A stretch of DNA of 37,054 bases from a bacterium (GTDB lineage Bacteria > Electryoneota > Electryoneia > Electryoneales > Electryoneaceae), in assembly GCA_020444425.1 (NCBI GenBank), contig JAHLLB010000047.1, positions 1 through 37,054 on the forward strand, read 5' to 3'. The translations under genes were made by a program, and so were the position numbers. The notes under the pieces are model-generated. The model saw nothing but the letters and a program-made list of their open reading frames with translations. It did not search any database and was not told the origin of the DNA. Below, piece by piece: positions 1 to 8,946 of the stretch (position 1 is its first letter; each line of letters opens with the position of its first letter).

Positions 1-1
1 C

Positions 2-180
2 TTGAACCGGCGGCGAATCCACGACATAAATGTCGTGGGCATGTGACTTGAACCGCTGGTTAAACCACGACATAAATGTCGTGGGCATGTAGCTTGAACC
101 GTCGGCTAAACCACGACATAAATGTTGTGGGCATGTAGCTTGAACCGTCGGCGAATCCACGACATAAATGTTGTGGGCAT
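2..180. repeat. Four 46-bp tandem repeats, each with a 20-nt palindrome
   Basis: Four units begin with TTGAACCG, and their palindromes start at 19, 65, 111 and 157, a period of exactly 46 bp. Each palindrome has two 9-nt arms around AA (ccacgacataaatgtcgtgg at 19-38 and 65-84). In units 3 and 4 the right arm carries one C-to-T change that still allows a G-U pair. Each is followed by GGGCAT. Related single copies with the same arms lie at 8829 and 29372. The array abuts the 3' end of the ABC exporter gene and may continue to the left of the window. Confidence 0.95.
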
Positions 181-200
181 CGCAACCAACGACCCCCAGA

Positions 201-2009
201 TTATTCAACCAATCCCTGGCTTTCGGCGAGGATGCGGTACGGTTCGCAGGACTGTAGCAATTCGGCGTGCGTGCCTTCGCCCGCAATACGGCCCTGTTCG
301 AGTACGACGATCCGAGGCAAATCCTTCACCGCTGTAAGACGATGCGTCACAGTGACTACGGTCCGGCCTTCAGTCAACCGTGACAACGCTGCCTGGATCG
401 CCGACTCGGACTCGGCGTCGAGGGCGGAGGTCGCTTCGTCGAGCAGCACAATCCGTGGGTCACGCAGGAGCGCCCGCGCGATGCTGATCCGTTGCCGCTG
501 CCCGCCACTGAACAGAGCACCGGTTTCGCCGACCACGGTCTCATACCCCTCCGGTAACGTGTGGATGAATTCGCCGGCGTTGGCCGCCATCGCCGCCTCG
601 CGGATTTGATCGCTGGTGACATCGTCCAGCCCGTACGCAATGTTCTCCGCGATGGTGGTGTGGAAGAGGATGACGTCCTGCGTGACAATCCCGAACAGCC
701 GCCGCAACGCGTTCGGATCGAATTCGCGCAAGTCAGTGCCATTTAATGTGATCCGGCCCTCGGTCGGATCGAAGAAACGCGGCAGCAGATTCAGCAGGGT
801 GGACTTGCCGGAACCGGAGCGGCCGACAATCGCCAACCGTTCGCCGGGACGGATGGCGAGGTCAATGTCGGATAGCACGGCAGGCGCGTCATCGGTGTAG
901 CGGAACGAGACGTCCTCAACACGTAGTTCGTCGTCAAACCGGTCCGCGGGTTTCGGATGCGCGGGGGTCGGCAGGGTCGGCACGCTGTCCATCAGGCGGA
1001 ATACACGATCCCCGCTGGCTTCGGCGACCTTGATGTTCGCGGTGACATTGCCCAGCGACAACAGCGGCGTCAGCAACGCGAACAGCAGCACGAGGAAGCG
1101 GATAAAGTCCTCGCTCGCCAACGTTCCCCGCACCAGCACCAACTCGCCGCCGACATACAGCAGCGCGCTGATGATAAGCACACCGACCAGTTCGTTGAGC
1201 GGGATAACCAGGCGCCGCAACCGTTCCTGCGATATCGAGCTGCGGTAATGGCGTCCGGTGAGGCTGTGGAAACGGGACTGTTCACGCGGCTCGGCAGTGA
1301 AGGCCTTTACGACACGAATGCCCGCGATCATCTCCTGCAAGCGGCCAGTCAGGTCGGCGATCCGCTCCTGTACCCGGACGGCGTGTTTCTTGATCTTTCG
1401 GCCGAGCAGCAACACCACCGAACCCACCGCCGGCACCACCACCAGCGCCGCCAGGGTCAGCTTCCACGACACCGCCAGCAACAGGATCAGCACCACGACG
1501 GCGTTGATCGGGTCACGGATCAGCTTGGTAAAACTCTTGTTCAGCGCGAGGTTGAACTGCTCGACGTCGTTCAAGACGCCGGAGATGAGGTCGCCACGGC
1601 GTTCGCGTTGGAAGAACGCCAGGTCCTGCCGCATCAGCTTGGAGAATAGATCGTCCCGAAGCGCTTTGATCACGCGCTGTTCGACGAAGCTGATGTACCA
1701 CAGCTGCATGTACGAAAACAAATTCTTGCCGAGGAACGCGATCACGATCGCCAGCGCGGCACGAAGCAACGTGCCCTGCGGCGTATCGGTGACCAGCAAC
1801 GCGGCGGTCGCCTGCTTCAACAGGTCGTTGAGCGTGCCGTCGCCCGCACCGGTGTCGAGCCCGCCCTGGAACAACGCAGCGAGGAAACTCGCGCTGAGCC
1901 AGTAGGCCGCGCCGTTGAAGACGACGAACAGCAGCGTGGCGAGCAGCGACAACGTCACGTGCCACCAGTGGGGACGCATGTACGGCCAGAACCGTCGCAG
2001 GACATTCAT
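201..2009 (-). CDS. ABC exporter, fused permease and ATPase (MsbA-like)
   Basis: The 602-residue protein has the half-transporter layout of MsbA/lipid-A-type exporters: an N-terminal six-helix membrane domain (about residues 10-320) and a C-terminal ATPase. The ATPase shows Walker A GRSGSGKST, a Q-loop (TQDV), the signature FSGGQRQR, Walker B IVLLDEATSALD and the H-loop VTHR, so it should be active as a homodimer in the inner membrane. Lipids, drugs and peptides are all known substrates of the family; none can be assigned here. The reading frame stays open upstream to a TTG at 2096, but the ATG at 2009 opens the usual start of the membrane domain (MNVLRRFW). The start region, 1947-2025, is repeated exactly at 3996-4074. 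Confidence 0.93.
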   Translation of the reverse strand: MNVLRRFWPYMRPHWWHVTLSLLATLLFVVFNGAAYWLSASFLAALFQGGLDTGAGDGTLNDLLKQATAALLVTDTPQGTLLRAALAIVIAFLGKNLFSYMQLWYISFVEQRVIKALRDDLFSKLMRQDLAFFQRERRGDLISGVLNDVEQFNLALNKSFTKLIRDPINAVVVLILLLAVSWKLTLAALVVVPAVGSVVLLLGRKIKKHAVRVQERIADLTGRLQEMIAGIRVVKAFTAEPREQSRFHSLTGRHYRSSISQERLRRLVIPLNELVGVLIISALLYVGGELVLVRGTLASEDFIRFLVLLFALLTPLLSLGNVTANIKVAEASGDRVFRLMDSVPTLPTPAHPKPADRFDDELRVEDVSFRYTDDAPAVLSDIDLAIRPGERLAIVGRSGSGKSTLLNLLPRFFDPTEGRITLNGTDLREFDPNALRRLFGIVTQDVILFHTTIAENIAYGLDDVTSDQIREAAMAANAGEFIHTLPEGYETVVGETGALFSGGQRQRISIARALLRDPRIVLLDEATSALDAESESAIQAALSRLTEGRTVVTVTHRLTAVKDLPRIVVLEQGRIAGEGTHAELLQSCEPYRILAESQGLVE

Positions 2010-2439
2010 GCCGGAAGTATCGCGCCGTTTGGGGTCGCGGTGCAACCGATACAGGGCACTGCGTGGTTCGAAATGGTTCCGCCAACCCGTCCGCAAGCGG
2101 GTGATTCAGCCCGGTATTGCCGCTCGTCTGGGTATCTGACAAGGATCACCACCGCGACCATGGAAATGACTCGGAGTCTGTCTCGTGTATTCTGTCCACG
2201 GGTTTCGGCGGTTTTCGTACTTCTGCACCTGTTAGCTCGCGTAAAGAGAGCCGTAACTATCGTCTGTAACCCTATTTCACGCTATGGCTCGCTCGCAGAG
2301 AAGAGACGGTTGCAGCACGAAATACCGGCTTGCTGTAACCAACCGTATGTTAGGAACTACTAACCATCAGACAGTTGGAATAGCCTGGCGTTCGCCGGGC
2401 TTCAAATGGCATTGGATGTTTTGAGGAGGTAGAAGTACG
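2010..2439. promoter_or_regulatory. Divergent intergenic region with an inverted repeat at 2308-2340
   Basis: This 430-bp gap separates the minus-strand exporter from the plus-strand oxidoreductase and must hold both promoters. The clearest signal is an inverted repeat: GGTTGCAGC at 2308-2316 and GCTGTAACC at 2332-2340, with one G-U-type mismatch and a 15-nt loop. It lies about 100 bp upstream of the oxidoreductase start and could be an operator or a transcript hairpin. A TTGCAG/TGTAAC pair with 18-nt spacing overlaps it but is a poor promoter match. Confidence 0.35.
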
Positions 2440-3861
2440 ATGGAGTCTTCGGCAAAAACGATCGAACGGAACATCGATCGCGAGGTGGTGAATCAGTTCC
2501 GTGACGGTCTCGATGGAGCGCTGTTGCTGCAGGGCGAAGAAGGCTATGAACAGGCACGCCTGGTCTGGAACGGCATGATCGACAAGTACCCAATGGGAGT
2601 GGTCGCATGCGAATCGGTCGCAGATGTTCAGGCGGCGGTGATTTTTGCGCGCAATCAGAATCTTCCGCTGGCAGTACGCGGCGGCGGACACAACGTTGCC
2701 GGCCTCGCCACGTGCGACGGCGGATTGGTTCTCGACATGACCCCGATGCATGAGGTTGTCGTCGATCCGGAGGCGAAAACCGTGGCCGTCGAAGGTGGCG
2801 CGCAGTGGGCACACGCCGATCTGGCGACGGCGGAACATGGTTTGATTGTACCGGGTGGTGTGGTTTCAGACACCGGAGTCGGAGGTTTGACCCTCAGCGG
2901 TGGCATCGGCCACTTCCGGCGCAAATTCGGCATGACCTGCGACAGCCTGATCGGGGCGGAAATGGTGGCAGCGAACGGGGAAATCGTCACCTGCGACTTG
3001 AACCACAACAGTGATTTGCTGTGGGCGCTGCGAGGCGGCGGCGGTAACTTCGGCATTGTTACCCGGTTCGTGTTCCGCGCGCATGAAGCCGGGCCGGATG
3101 TTCGTATCGCGGCGATCTTTTACCCCGGCGAGCAGGGCAAACGAGTGCTGCAGTGGCTGCGGGAAGCAGGGTCCGATCTGCCTGAAGAAATCAGCATTGT
3201 CAGTTTCTACGGTGTTGTGCCCGAGGGCGAACCATTCCCCACCGAGATTCACGGGCGCCCCTTTTACGCGCTGCTCGCACTGCATGACGATACCGGCGAG
3301 GTTGGTGAACAGGCGCTGCAGCCCCTGCGGGAGCAGGGCGAACCGATGTTCGAGATCTTTGATGTGGTACCCTATGTCGAGGCGCAACAGTTCTTCGACG
3401 AGGACTATCCACGCCATGAACTTCGCTACTACTGGAAGTCGAAATTCATGAAAGCCATGCCGGACGAAGCGCTGGACGTCATGTGGGAACAGGCGCAGAA
3501 GCAACCCTCACCGCGATCCACACTTGACATCTGGCAGCTCGGTGGAGCCATGCGGCGGCAGGATAACGTCGGCTCGGCGGCAGGATCACGTGCGGCGGAA
3601 TTCCTCTTCAATGTTGAGGCGAACTGGGAACAGGCTGCCGATGACGACGCCAACATCGCCTGGGCACGCGAAACTCTTGACAAGCTGAAGCCGTGGCTCG
3701 AAGAACAGGCCTACCTCAACTTTCCGGGGTTCATCGAAGAAGGAGCGCAACAGGCACGGGACGCCTTCGGTGATGACTACACCCGCCTGGTTGACCTGAA
3801 GCGCCGGTATGATCCGGACAACCTGTTCCGTTTCAACACGAACATCGATCCGGAAGGGTGA
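2440..3861 (+). CDS. FAD-binding oxidoreductase, berberine-bridge-enzyme type
   Basis: This 473-residue protein has the FAD_binding_4 plus BBE layout of flavin oxidases and dehydrogenases that act on sugars, alkaloids or polyketides. RGGGHN near residue 84 carries the histidine that normally bonds covalently to FAD. The second attachment cysteine of bicovalent members seems absent: the segment VVSDTGVGGLTLSGGIGH has no Cys before the glycine-rich loop, so single attachment is expected. The C-terminus has the family ending (LKRRYDPDNLFRFN). The start is supported by AGGAGG at 2423-2428 before the ATG. No signal peptide is seen, so it is probably cytoplasmic. A hairpin terminator follows. The substrate is unknown. 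Confidence 0.93.
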   Translation: MESSAKTIERNIDREVVNQFRDGLDGALLLQGEEGYEQARLVWNGMIDKYPMGVVACESVADVQAAVIFARNQNLPLAVRGGGHNVAGLATCDGGLVLDMTPMHEVVVDPEAKTVAVEGGAQWAHADLATAEHGLIVPGGVVSDTGVGGLTLSGGIGHFRRKFGMTCDSLIGAEMVAANGEIVTCDLNHNSDLLWALRGGGGNFGIVTRFVFRAHEAGPDVRIAAIFYPGEQGKRVLQWLREAGSDLPEEISIVSFYGVVPEGEPFPTEIHGRPFYALLALHDDTGEVGEQALQPLREQGEPMFEIFDVVPYVEAQQFFDEDYPRHELRYYWKSKFMKAMPDEALDVMWEQAQKQPSPRSTLDIWQLGGAMRRQDNVGSAAGSRAAEFLFNVEANWEQAADDDANIAWARETLDKLKPWLEEQAYLNFPGFIEEGAQQARDAFGDDYTRLVDLKRRYDPDNLFRFNTNIDPEG

Positions 3862-3918
3862 TCGTACGGACGCCAATCGATTGTCACACCGTGATCATAC
3901 AGTTGCATCCGGCACAGC

Positions 3919-3946
3919 AAAGGGACACTCGCGAGAGTGTCCCTTT
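3919..3946 (+). terminator. Hairpin terminator after the FAD oxidoreductase
   Basis: Perfect 12-nt arms (aaagggacactc and gagtgtcccttt) surround GCGA, 57 bp after the stop codon. The arm ends in TTT but no long T-run follows. The GGGACACT/AGTGTCCC core also resembles the dispersed hairpin at 8887-8914, so this may be a repeat element reused as a terminator. Confidence 0.65.
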
Positions 3947-3995
3947 CTAATTCGATGTAGGTTGTGTCAACCCGCCGCAGGGGGGGGGCGAACTA

Positions 3996-4083
3996 CGACA
4001 ACGTCACGTGCCACCAGTGGGGACGCATGTACGGCCAGAACCGTCGCAGGACATTCATGCCGGAAGTATCGCGCTGTTGGGGG
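3996..4083 (-). pseudogene. Duplicated fragment of the ABC exporter start
   Basis: Positions 3996-4074 are identical to 1947-2025 over 79 bp, and similarity continues to about 4083 with two mismatches. The copy contains the first 21 codons of the exporter on the same strand (ATG at 4056-4058), followed at once by an in-frame TAG just beyond the duplicated block. It is flanked by a run of nine G on one side and seven G on the other. It has no function as an exporter gene and is probably a recent segmental duplication, or an assembly join. Confidence 0.85.
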
Positions 4084-4129
4084 GGTGAGGCAACACGAGA
4101 CGGGCAAGACGGACGGCGTATGGGTTCAG

Positions 4130-5554
4130 CTACTCGCCACCGCCCATCTTATCGAACTGGAAGGTTTGCTCGTACACCGGTTGGCCCTGATAGTACAACC
4201 GGCCGTGGAGGAAGTAGTTGCCGGGAGGTGCGTTGGGCGGGATCGTTTGTGTCATCCCGGGTATTGAATGGTAGGCTCCCGGCGCGAGTGTGAAAGTGCG
4301 CTGGAACAGCGGGCCGACCTCGGACCCGTCCGGCAACGTGGCGTAGGTGCGGTAGCTTACGTTCTGGAACGACTGCGGTAGTTCGTTGAACAGGAGCGCG
4401 CCATAGGTGATCGTGCCGCCGGTGTACGGGACAACAGCGTTAACCGGAGCGAGGGAATAGGTCACCGACTGCCAGTTGACTGTCGCCGGAACGCTGGGAA
4501 TGGATTCACCTTCGGGATCGTAGTACGCCGTGATGCGATATTCATATTCACCGTACGCTGGCAACTGGTCGGTGAACACCGTGTCCGAGGTCGCACCGAT
4601 GAACTCGCCATTGCGGTAGATCCGGTATTCAACGAACTCGTCGAGTTCATTCGTCAACTGATCGGAGTAGCCACGGATGTCATCCTGAACGAAGTGAAGG
4701 ATCTCTCTTTTCCTGTCAAGTTGTCGTTCATACTCATCATACCTCACTGGCGGATGATCCATTGGACGGCCAGCATCATCAAACCAGCCATCAACCAGTT
4801 CGCCACGTTGAGGTTCAACAGAACGATCCTGCAACTGAGCGTCATGCGAACAGGTAATATCATAGTATCGAACGGTGTTGCCGGAAGTGTTTGTAAAACC
4901 AACCAGACCGATGTCAGTGAAGTTCGGATTCGTCACGGAATTCACATAGGTGCCATTGATGTAAAAATCAAATGTATCGCCAACACCAACTACTTTAATC
5001 GTATTATGGACTCCCTGACCAATGTTGATCAAATCAGACCATTGCCAATAAATAACGTCTAACGCTAACCCATTTATATATCCATAAACAGAATACATAC
5101 CGCCAAATAACTCTATATTAGATATTATAAAAGCATAACCGTTATAATCATTATCTTTGGGCCCATCAGATCGGAATAATATAGCATGAGAATTGCCTGA
5201 AGTCATGTTTGCCATTTCGAGTTCGCAGGTGAAATTAAAAAATTCGATTTGTGAATTAACTGTTGATCCCCAATTCAATAACCCATAACCAGCTGCAATT
5301 TGTGCATACCCGTTTTCAATCGAGTAGTATCCCTGACCCGGATAATCTTGTCCTTGCGGTGTCCACCATTCAAAATCCTGCGCAATTCCATCCTCAAAAT
5401 CCTCGATCAGTCCTTCTACCGGGCCCGGTTCCCACGAAAACTGGACGATTCCACCTGGTGACAGTACGGTTTCCAAGTGATAAGGCGGGATCGCCTGAGC
5501 AAAACCAAGCTCGGCGAGGACAAGCAAGACGACGATGTGGAAGAAGAATTTCAT
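4130..5554 (-). CDS. Secreted multidomain beta-sandwich protein
   Basis: The 474-residue protein starts with a clear signal peptide (MKFFFHIVVLLVLAELGFAQ) after GGAGG at 5561-5565. Residues about 60-235 look like a LamG/concanavalin-type sandwich, with phrases such as HAILFRSDG and FDFYINGTYV. Residues about 290-350 resemble a fibronectin type III-like segment (EYRIYRNG...YEYRITAYY). The last 110 residues match a module shared with three other exported proteins here (TLPDGSEVGP...PPGNYFLHG). It has no T9SS sorting tail and ends in KMGGGE. The LamG-coding part, about 4840-5350, is clearly richer in A+T than the rest. A dispersed repeat lies in frame at 4679-4707. No enzymatic motif is recognised; a carbohydrate- or surface-binding role is a guess. 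Confidence 0.8.
   Translation of the reverse strand: MKFFFHIVVLLVLAELGFAQAIPPYHLETVLSPGGIVQFSWEPGPVEGLIEDFEDGIAQDFEWWTPQGQDYPGQGYYSIENGYAQIAAGYGLLNWGSTVNSQIEFFNFTCELEMANMTSGNSHAILFRSDGPKDNDYNGYAFIISNIELFGGMYSVYGYINGLALDVIYWQWSDLINIGQGVHNTIKVVGVGDTFDFYINGTYVNSVTNPNFTDIGLVGFTNTSGNTVRYYDITCSHDAQLQDRSVEPQRGELVDGWFDDAGRPMDHPPVRYDEYERQLDRKREILHFVQDDIRGYSDQLTNELDEFVEYRIYRNGEFIGATSDTVFTDQLPAYGEYEYRITAYYDPEGESIPSVPATVNWQSVTYSLAPVNAVVPYTGGTITYGALLFNELPQSFQNVSYRTYATLPDGSEVGPLFQRTFTLAPGAYHSIPGMTQTIPPNAPPGNYFLHGRLYYQGQPVYEQTFQFDKMGGGE
4679..4707. repeat. GTCATCCTGAAC-type repeat inside a coding region
   Basis: The sequence gtcatcctgaacgaagtgaa and the following GGATCTCTC match intergenic copies at 16866-16894 and, inverted, 12511-12537. 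Read on the minus strand it encodes REILHFVQDD in the linker of the secreted protein. The frame is intact across it. Confidence 0.85.
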
Positions 5555-5622
5555 TACAGCCCTCCGATTGGCGTCATCTCAACAATATCGCACCAATTGT
5601 AGCAGTATTCAAAGAATTCAGC

Positions 5623-5652
5623 AAAAAAGAACCCGGCACCAGCGTGCCGGGC
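5623..5652 (-). terminator. Rho-independent terminator of the sugar transferase operon
   Basis: On the minus strand the arms cccggca and tgccggg flank a 6-nt loop and are followed by TTCTTTTTT. It lies 24 bp past the sugar transferase stop codon. Confidence 0.85.
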
Positions 5653-5675
5653 TCGGGAGTGATATCACGTACCTG

Positions 5676-7055
5676 TTAATACGCATCCCTGCCAGCGACC
5701 ACCGCCACCAAGGTCCGGGCGAGGATCATCAGGTCCAGGCCCAGCGACCAGTTTTCCACGTAGTAGACGTCGTAGCGGGTGCGTTGTTCGATCGGTGCCT
5801 GGCCACGGAGGCCGTTCACCTGCGCCCATCCGGTCATGCCGGCACGGACACGGTGGCGCTCGTTGTACTGCGGCACCTCGCCCTCGAACTGGCGGACGAA
5901 TTCCGGACGTTCCGGACGTGGGCCGACGAGGCTCATATCGCCACGGAAAACGTTGAACAGTTGCGGGAGTTCGTCCAACGACCAACGCCGCAGCCACGCG
6001 CCGACCTTCGTCGTGCGGTCGTCCCCCGGCTTTGCCCACACCGGGCCGGTTTTCGCTTCGGCGTCCGTGCGCATCGACCGATACTTGAGGATGGTGAACG
6101 GGCGATTGTCCAAGCCGACACGCACCTGCCGGAAAATCACCGGGCCGGGGCTGGAGAATTTCACCGCCAACGCCAGCGCGGTGAGGATCGGCGAGGTCAG
6201 CACGATCAGCATGCCGCTGACGAAAATGTCGAATGCGCGTTTGATCAGCCCGTTCCAGCCGGCGACCGGGTCTTCACGCAGACGGATCACCGGCACACCG
6301 GCGAGGGTGATCGTCGCCAGCCGGCCCGGGGAGAACCCGGCCGGTTCCGGCGCGTAGAGGAAGATCAGGCGTTTGCCCTCGAGCATCTCGATCACCGAGC
6401 GCGCGACGCTGAACTCGTTAAACGGGTAGGCGAGGATGACCGTGTCCGGCGTTTCCTTCGCGATGAACTTGTTGAGGCCTTTTTCGTCACGTTCCGGCGC
6501 GGTGATGGTGCCGATGACCACGAGGCCGGTGCGAGGGTTGTTCTCGAGACGGGCGCTGAGGGCGTCCGCCAACGGCCCCACGACCAACGCGCGGTGCAGC
6601 GGGTTCCGACGAAACACCTTTTCCCGGATTGCGCTGATGATCAGCCGGATCAGGATCAGCCCCGCGCCACCGAGGAACAGGGAGATCATCGCGACGAGAC
6701 GCGAATACTCCAGCTCACGATAAAAGAACAGCAACGCCGACAGCACGGCCCAGCCGATGAAGTAGCGGTAGAGCGTGAACGCGATCTCATGGGTTGTTGA
6801 GACGCGGAATGAGACCTTGTAGACGCCGGAAAACGCCATCGACAGCACGATAATCGCCGCCCAGATGAAGGCGGAAGTGACATACATGCTCCACGGCGGT
6901 TCCATCGGGAACAGCAGACGCAGAATGTTGTCGTAAAACCATTGCGAGAAGCGGATCTGGTAGGAGAGCATGAAGCTGCCGGTTAACACGCCGAAATCGA
7001 GCGCGGCGGTCAACAACGGCCAGAGCAGCAACATGCGGTCGTCGCGATTGGTCAT
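5676..7055 (-). CDS. Exopolysaccharide polyprenyl glycosylphosphotransferase
   Basis: The 459-residue protein is a full-length WbaP/WcaJ-type enzyme, which moves a sugar phosphate from a nucleotide sugar to undecaprenyl phosphate as the first step of exopolysaccharide or O-antigen assembly. The N-terminus holds about four membrane helices (residues 8-30, 58-75, 95-112, 122-142). Next comes a nucleotide-binding-like domain (about 150-260). The catalytic bacterial sugar transferase domain fills 272-459 with KRAFD, SPGPVIFRQ, FTILKYRSM, SLDELPQLFNVFRGDMS, VGPRPERPEF and GMTGWAQVNG. It starts 11 bp after the sigma-54 activator stop, with AGG upstream, so the two are cotranscribed and the activator probably controls polysaccharide synthesis. 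The sugar specificity is unknown. Confidence 0.95.
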   Translation of the reverse strand: MTNRDDRMLLLWPLLTAALDFGVLTGSFMLSYQIRFSQWFYDNILRLLFPMEPPWSMYVTSAFIWAAIIVLSMAFSGVYKVSFRVSTTHEIAFTLYRYFIGWAVLSALLFFYRELEYSRLVAMISLFLGGAGLILIRLIISAIREKVFRRNPLHRALVVGPLADALSARLENNPRTGLVVIGTITAPERDEKGLNKFIAKETPDTVILAYPFNEFSVARSVIEMLEGKRLIFLYAPEPAGFSPGRLATITLAGVPVIRLREDPVAGWNGLIKRAFDIFVSGMLIVLTSPILTALALAVKFSSPGPVIFRQVRVGLDNRPFTILKYRSMRTDAEAKTGPVWAKPGDDRTTKVGAWLRRWSLDELPQLFNVFRGDMSLVGPRPERPEFVRQFEGEVPQYNERHRVRAGMTGWAQVNGLRGQAPIEQRTRYDVYYVENWSLGLDLMILARTLVAVVAGRDAY

Positions 7056-7066
7056 CCGTACCTGGA

Positions 7067-8461
<1,395 letters not shown>

Positions 8462-8612
8462 TGAATGTACCCCGGGTCCGGGCGTATGAGTATCCCGTAA
8501 AAACGGTAAGATACATGTGCAGCGGGCGGGATGCTCGGACGGCAGGGCTGCGGACTGCGGGCGACGGGCTATGGCAGATTGGCAATAGGCTGTGGGCGAT
8601 GGACAACAAAAG

Positions 8613-8632
8613 CCACGGACTGAAGTCCGTGG
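8613..8632. repeat. 20-nt palindrome, CCACGGACT arms
   Basis: ccacggactgaagtccgtgg has perfect 9-nt arms around GA. A second copy, 18 nt of it intact, is at 29251-29268, and a decayed left arm is at 8858. Confidence 0.85.
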
Positions 8633-8688
8633 CACAGACTGCTGACAAAGTGGCAACGTTCGGGATTCAAGGAAAATTCGGCTGTCGC

Positions 8689-8795
8689 GTCATTCTGAAC
8701 TGAACGAAGAGAAGTGAAGAAGATCTAGATTATCAATGGGTTACAGCTTTTGGTTTTCAGAAAAGCTGGACCTTCTTCGCTTCGCTCAGAATGAC
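8689..8795. repeat. 107-bp long-hairpin repeat element
   Basis: The left end GTCATTCTGA and right end TCAGAATGAC are inverted. The arms (with GAAGAAGATC on the left and CTTCTTCGC on the right) continue inwards imperfectly to a central hairpin CAGCTTTT/AGAAAAGCTG. Positions 8688-8770 recur almost exactly at 36919-37001, where the right arm is missing. The layout is that of a small non-autonomous palindromic element. Confidence 0.85.
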
Positions 8796-8828
8796 ACCCT
8801 TGGCAATCCGGGGTTTGTCAACGATCAT

Positions 8829-8848
8829 CCACGACATGAATGTCGTGG
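8829..8848. repeat. GGGCAT-footed palindrome
   Basis: ccacgacatgaatgtcgtgg is followed by GCAT. It has the same arms as the tandem array at the left edge, with GA instead of AA at the centre, and is identical to 29372-29391. Confidence 0.9.
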
Positions 8849-8886
8849 GCATCTAAGCCACGGACTTCGGTACTTGGTACGAGCGC

Positions 8887-8914
8887 GGGGACACTTTGAG
8901 GACAAAGTGTCCCC
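8887..8914. repeat. GGGGACAC hairpin
   Basis: Perfect 11-nt arms (ggggacacttt and aaagtgtcccc) surround GAGGAC. It lies just beyond the 3' end of the beta-helix protein gene and could help end its transcript. Confidence 0.8.
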
Positions 8915-8946
8915 AGCCCATCAATTACCGTGACCAACAATCTGTA

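Larger units (their letters stand above)
8462..8946. other. 485-bp intergenic region filled with palindromic repeats
   Basis: No gene is seen. In order it holds a stretch of related ten-mers built on GGACTGCGGG and its variants (about 8540-8600), a palindrome at 8613-8632, a 107-bp long hairpin at 8689-8795, a GGGCAT-footed palindrome at 8829-8848, and a GGGGACAC hairpin at 8887-8914. The promoter for the sigma-54 activator operon should lie near its left end. No -10/-35 or -12/-24 pair stands out. Confidence 0.7.

Noticed and set aside
2..180. Tandem palindromic repeats as a CRISPR array
   Set aside because: The whole 46-bp unit is repeated, with no unique spacers between units, and no cas gene is in the window.
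1999..2014. Exporter start codon as a decayed GACATGAATGTC palindrome
   Set aside because: The core GCATGAATGTC resembles the repeat, but the arms do not pair, so the likeness is probably chance.
5535..6800. 421-codon open frame on the plus strand
   Set aside because: It is antisense to the sugar transferase, very rich in His, Arg and Gln, with no ribosome-binding site or family motif.
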